A stretch of DNA of 8,869 bases. It comes from Lysobacterales bacterium UBA5700. Lineage in GTDB: Bacteria; Pseudomonadota; Gammaproteobacteria; Xanthomonadales; Xanthomonadaceae. The stretch's first letter is position 1. Each line of letters begins with the position of its first letter. Under the pieces are notes generated by a model. That model searched no databases and was not told the origin of the DNA. It saw only the letters and a list, made by a program, of their open reading frames with translations. The DNA lies in NCBI GenBank assembly GCA_002420085.1, contig DIHI01000048.1, forward strand, positions 6,629-15,497. Direction: 5' to 3'. Below, in pieces: positions 6,673-8,869 of this stretch. The position numbers and the translations under genes were made by a program.

Positions 6673-8086
6673 GCGCGGCGGGTTGGGCCAGTTGCTGGTG
6701 CTTGCGCACGATCAGCATGGCGATCTCCAGCGACTGCTCGTAGTTCAAGCGAGGATCCACGGTGGACCTGTAGGCGCGTTCGAGGTCCGTCTCGGTCAGT
6801 TCGCGCGCGCCACCGAGACATTCGGTGACGTTCTCGCCGGTCAGTTCGAGGTGGACCCCGCCAAGCCGGGTGCCGGCGGCGGCGTGGACGTCGAATGCCA
6901 GTTCGAGTTCGCGGTGGATATTGGCGAAACGACGGGTCTTGTAGCCGTTGTGGGTGCTCTCGGTATTGCCGTGCATGGGGTCGGCGATCCACAGCACGCG
7001 ACGGCCGGCTCGCTTGACCGCATCAAGCAGGGGCGGCAGCTTCTCGGCCACCTGAGCCGCACCCATCCGATGGATCAGGGTCAGGCGGCCCGGCTCGTCA
7101 CTCGGGTTGAGCGCGTCGATCAGCGGCAGCAACCGATCGGGGGTGACGCTCGGGCCGATCTTCACGGCCACCGGGTTGCGAATGCCCCGGAAATATTCGA
7201 CGTGGGCACCATCGAGTGCGGCCGTGCGCATGCCGATCCACGGGAAGTGGGTGGACAGGTTGAACCAACCACTTTGCCGCGGCACTTCGCGGGTGAGCGC
7301 TTCTTCGTAGGGCAGCAGCAGGGCTTCGTGCGAGGTGAAGAAATCGACCCGGTTGAGGTTGTGGACCTGTTCGCCGGACAGGGTTTCCATGAAGCGCACG
7401 GCATCGCCGATCGCGGCGACCATCTTCTGGTATTCGGCGGCGAGCGGGGAATGACCGACCCAGCCCAGATCCCAATACTCGGGGTGATGCAGATCGGCAA
7501 AACCACCGTCGATCAGCGAACGCACGAAATTCATGGTCATCGCCGAGCGGGCATGCCCCTTGATCATCCGACGCGGATCGGGGATGCGCGCTTCGTGGGT
7601 GAATTCCGGCTGGTTGATGAAATCTCCGCGATAGCTCGGCAGACTCAGTTCACCGACGGTCTCAGTGTCGGCCGAACGCGGCTTGGCGTATTGGCCGGCA
7701 AAACGACCGACTCGAACCACCGGGCGCCGCAGTCCATGGACCAGCAGCAGGCTCATCTGCAACAAGACCTTGAGCCGGTTGGAGATCAGTCCGGACTCAC
7801 AGTCGGCGAAGCTCTCGGCGCAATCGCCGCCCTGCAACACGAACCGCTCGCCGGCCTGTGCTTCGGCGAGTTGGCGCTTGAGCGCGAAGATCTCCCACGA
7901 GGTCACCAGGGGCGGCAGCGTCCGCAGTTCCTTCAATGCGTCGGCCAGGGCATGATCGTCCGGGTAGCTCGGCTGCTGGAGTGCGGGGCGGCGACGCCAA
8001 GAATCGGGTTGCCAACCCTCGGCCAGTGCCACAGGCTGGAGATCGCTGTCGTAGGTGCGCATCGGGCGGGTCTGTTTACGTTGCAT
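6659..8086 (-). CDS. Class II 3-deoxy-D-arabino-heptulosonate 7-phosphate (DAHP) synthase
   Basis: The enzyme condenses phosphoenolpyruvate and erythrose 4-phosphate to DAHP, the first step of the shikimate pathway, in the cytoplasm. The 475-aa product is full length for the class II (plant-like, AroAII) family. The metal ligands are all visible and spaced as in the Mycobacterium tuberculosis enzyme: C89 (QGGDCAE), H372 (DPMHGN), E414 (VHLEL) and D444 (VDPRLN), against C87, H369, E411 and D441 there. Likely PEP/phosphate-binding residues R128, K135 (GQYAKPRS), K309 (VKIGPS) and R340 also match. The ATG at 8086 is preferred; the next in-frame Met is codon 9 (8062). Neither has a good Shine-Dalgarno. 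dsbB lies 72 nt upstream on the same strand, so the two may share a transcript. Feedback control by aromatic amino acids is common in the family but cannot be read from the sequence. Confidence 0.96.
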   Translation of the reverse strand: MQRKQTRPMRTYDSDLQPVALAEGWQPDSWRRRPALQQPSYPDDHALADALKELRTLPPLVTSWEIFALKRQLAEAQAGERFVLQGGDCAESFADCESGLISNRLKVLLQMSLLLVHGLRRPVVRVGRFAGQYAKPRSADTETVGELSLPSYRGDFINQPEFTHEARIPDPRRMIKGHARSAMTMNFVRSLIDGGFADLHHPEYWDLGWVGHSPLAAEYQKMVAAIGDAVRFMETLSGEQVHNLNRVDFFTSHEALLLPYEEALTREVPRQSGWFNLSTHFPWIGMRTAALDGAHVEYFRGIRNPVAVKIGPSVTPDRLLPLIDALNPSDEPGRLTLIHRMGAAQVAEKLPPLLDAVKRAGRRVLWIADPMHGNTESTHNGYKTRRFANIHRELELAFDVHAAAGTRLGGVHLELTGENVTECLGGARELTETDLERAYRSTVDPRLNYEQSLEIAMLIVRKHQQLAQPAAPDPN

Positions 8087-8158
8087 CGCACCATCATGCC
8101 ACAGCGAACTGCCCGCGCAAGCCGGAAATCACGGGCATCGTTCGGATTTCATGCCGGA

Positions 8159-8677
8159 TCAGCGGTCGCGGCGGCGCACGGCCGCCCACAGGCCAGCGGT
8201 CGCAAACAGTGCGTAGACGATCAGGTTCCAGGCCGGCATCGACAGGCCGAGGAAGGTCCAGTCGATCTCGGCGCATTCGCCGGAGCCACGGAATACCCGC
8301 GCCAACACATCCTGCAAGGGGAAGGCTTCCAGCAGATAGTCCAGACCGGGGCCACAGGCCGGCACTTCGCTTGGCGGCAGCGACTGCAACCAGACATGCC
8401 GCCCGGCCACGCTCATCCCTCCGATGGCGGCCAGCACGAGCAGAACGCCATAGGTGATCCGACCGGCCCGAGCGCGCGGATTGTGCAGAGCAGCAACCAG
8501 AAATACCGCTCCGATCGCCATGTAGGCGATCCGCTGGAACACGCACAGCGGGCAGGGCTCCAGACCTAGCACATGTTGGGCATACAGTGCGTAGCCGACC
8601 AGCCCGGCACACAGTGCGGCGCCGAGTCCGTACTGGCTGCGAAACGACCACGAGAATGGGTTCAAGGACATCGGCAT
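8159..8677 (-). CDS. dsbB: Disulfide bond formation protein DsbB
   Basis: DsbB is an inner-membrane oxidase that re-oxidises the periplasmic dithiol oxidase DsbA and passes electrons to ubiquinone. The 172-aa product has four membrane helices (about 17-35, 48-66, 74-92, 147-165). Both periplasmic cysteine pairs are present: C42/C45 in PCPLC, and C108 (PACGPG) with C135 (GECAE). R49 and W140 match E. coli R48 and W135 near the quinone site. The start at 8677 (MPMSLNPF) or two codons later at 8671 (MSLNPF) fits the family; the latter is equally credible. The frame stays open upstream to 8785, but those 36 residues are not DsbB-like and would double the usual cytoplasmic N-terminus. Only a weak GAG precedes the start. 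dsbA is not in the window. The call is secure except for the exact start. Confidence 0.95.
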   Translation of the reverse strand: MPMSLNPFSWSFRSQYGLGAALCAGLVGYALYAQHVLGLEPCPLCVFQRIAYMAIGAVFLVAALHNPRARAGRITYGVLLVLAAIGGMSVAGRHVWLQSLPPSEVPACGPGLDYLLEAFPLQDVLARVFRGSGECAEIDWTFLGLSMPAWNLIVYALFATAGLWAAVRRRDR

Positions 8678-8681
8678 GTAC

Positions 8682-8701
8682 TCAGATTTGGACTCTGACC
8701 C
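8682..8701 (-). repeat. REP-like dyad just upstream of the dsbB start
   Basis: TCAGA at 8682-8686 and TCTGA at 8694-8698 are inverted around a 7-nt loop. On the minus strand the right part reads GGGTCAGAGTCC (8701-8690). This resembles the GGGTCAGAGT-type motif that I associate with REP elements and their RAYT transposases in gammaproteobacteria. The patch is less GC-rich than its surroundings. It ends 4 nt from the dsbB ATG and overlaps the weak Shine-Dalgarno, so it could affect translation. The link to REP elements is from memory and unproven. Confidence 0.3.
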
Positions 8702-8842
8702 TCGCGCTCGGCAGTGCCAGCGGGCAGCGGGTAGCCGCCAGCACAGCAGCATCGCCTGGCCCTCGTGCCATCCGGCTGGCGCCATCGGCCTCGAAGTCTA
8801 CCCGATGCCTGCCGTGTCAGGCGGGGCACCGGCTTGACGGTT

Positions 8843-8857
8843 CCGACCGGCGGTCGG
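8843..8857. promoter_or_regulatory. Dyad upstream of dsbB, possible operator
   Basis: CCGACC (8843-8848) and GGTCGG (8852-8857) form a perfect 6-nt inverted repeat around a 3-nt centre. It lies about 165 nt upstream of the dsbB start. Such short dyads are common by chance in GC-rich DNA, so a regulator site is only a suggestion. Confidence 0.15.
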
Positions 8858-8869
8858 TCGCAGCGATTC

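Larger units (their letters stand above)
8678..8869 (-). other. Upstream region of dsbB
   Basis: I see no gene in this stretch. Read on the minus strand, it offers a poor promoter candidate: CTGACA (8820-8815) and TAGACT (8800-8795), but the 14-nt spacer is too short for a normal sigma-70 site. The region also contains the dyads at 8682-8698 and 8843-8857. The right end could hold the edge of another gene outside the window. Confidence 0.3.

Noticed and set aside
6683..8569. 628-codon open frame on the + strand, antisense to the DAHP synthase and dsbB genes
   Set aside because: It mirrors two well-conserved genes with intact catalytic residues and crosses the gap between them. Its translation has no recognisable domain. 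Long antisense frames are expected in GC-rich coding DNA.
8678..8785. 36-residue N-terminal extension of DsbB
   Set aside because: It is not DsbB-like and would place a long extra segment before the first membrane helix; starts at 8677 or 8671 fit the family.
8795..8820. Sigma-70 promoter for dsbB (CTGACA / TAGACT)
   Set aside because: The 14-nt spacer is too short for a normal promoter, so it is only mentioned as a candidate and not annotated as a promoter.
1..8869. CRISPR, tRNA, rRNA, insertion sequence or phage remnants
   Set aside because: I found no array of repeats, no cloverleaf-like sequence, no transposase or integrase, and no terminal inverted repeats.

Overview
This is a GC-rich (roughly two thirds G+C by eye), gene-dense stretch of chromosome. 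Protein family types point to a gammaproteobacterium of the Lysobacterales (Xanthomonadales) or a close relative. The pointers are a MetX-family enzyme of the serine O-succinyltransferase type, a CcmH with the LRCVMCQNQ motif, a CcmI with almost no cytoplasmic loop, a class II DAHP synthase, and an amidase close to the Stenotrophomonas peptide amidase as I remember it. The taxonomic call is inference; no rRNA or marker gene is present.

Layout. Positions 1-3617 (+) hold the end of a system I cytochrome c maturation operon: ccmF (its 5' part lies outside the window), ccmG/dsbE, ccmH and ccmI. All three junctions are ATGA overlaps, so the genes are surely one transcript and probably translationally coupled. 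A 149-nt gap with a perfect 11-bp hairpin separates them from a second + strand pair: a MetX-family serine O-succinyltransferase (3767-4897) and, 40 nt later, an amidase-signature enzyme with a lipoprotein-type signal peptide (4938-6623). A very short convergent junction (35 nt) with GATCAG repeats follows. On the minus strand lie a class II DAHP synthase (6659-8086) and, upstream of it in transcription order, dsbB (8159-8677). The last 190 nt (8678-8869) are the dsbB upstream region.

How the genes work together. CcmF and CcmH/I form the haem lyase complex that attaches haem to apocytochrome c in the periplasm. CcmG and CcmH keep the CXXCH thiols reduced. DsbB re-oxidises DsbA through quinone and so supplies the opposing oxidising branch of periplasmic thiol chemistry. 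Serine O-succinyltransferase feeds cysteine synthesis. The DAHP synthase opens the shikimate pathway, which also supplies chorismate for ubiquinone. These links are biochemical; the sequence does not show that they are co-regulated.

I see no mobile element, CRISPR array, tRNA or rRNA, and no previously undescribed system. Every long gene falls in a known family with its catalytic residues intact. The points worth a second look are small: the hairpin before the succinyltransferase, the repeat at the convergent junction, a REP-like dyad against the dsbB start, the lipoprotein amidase, and the minimal-loop CcmI.
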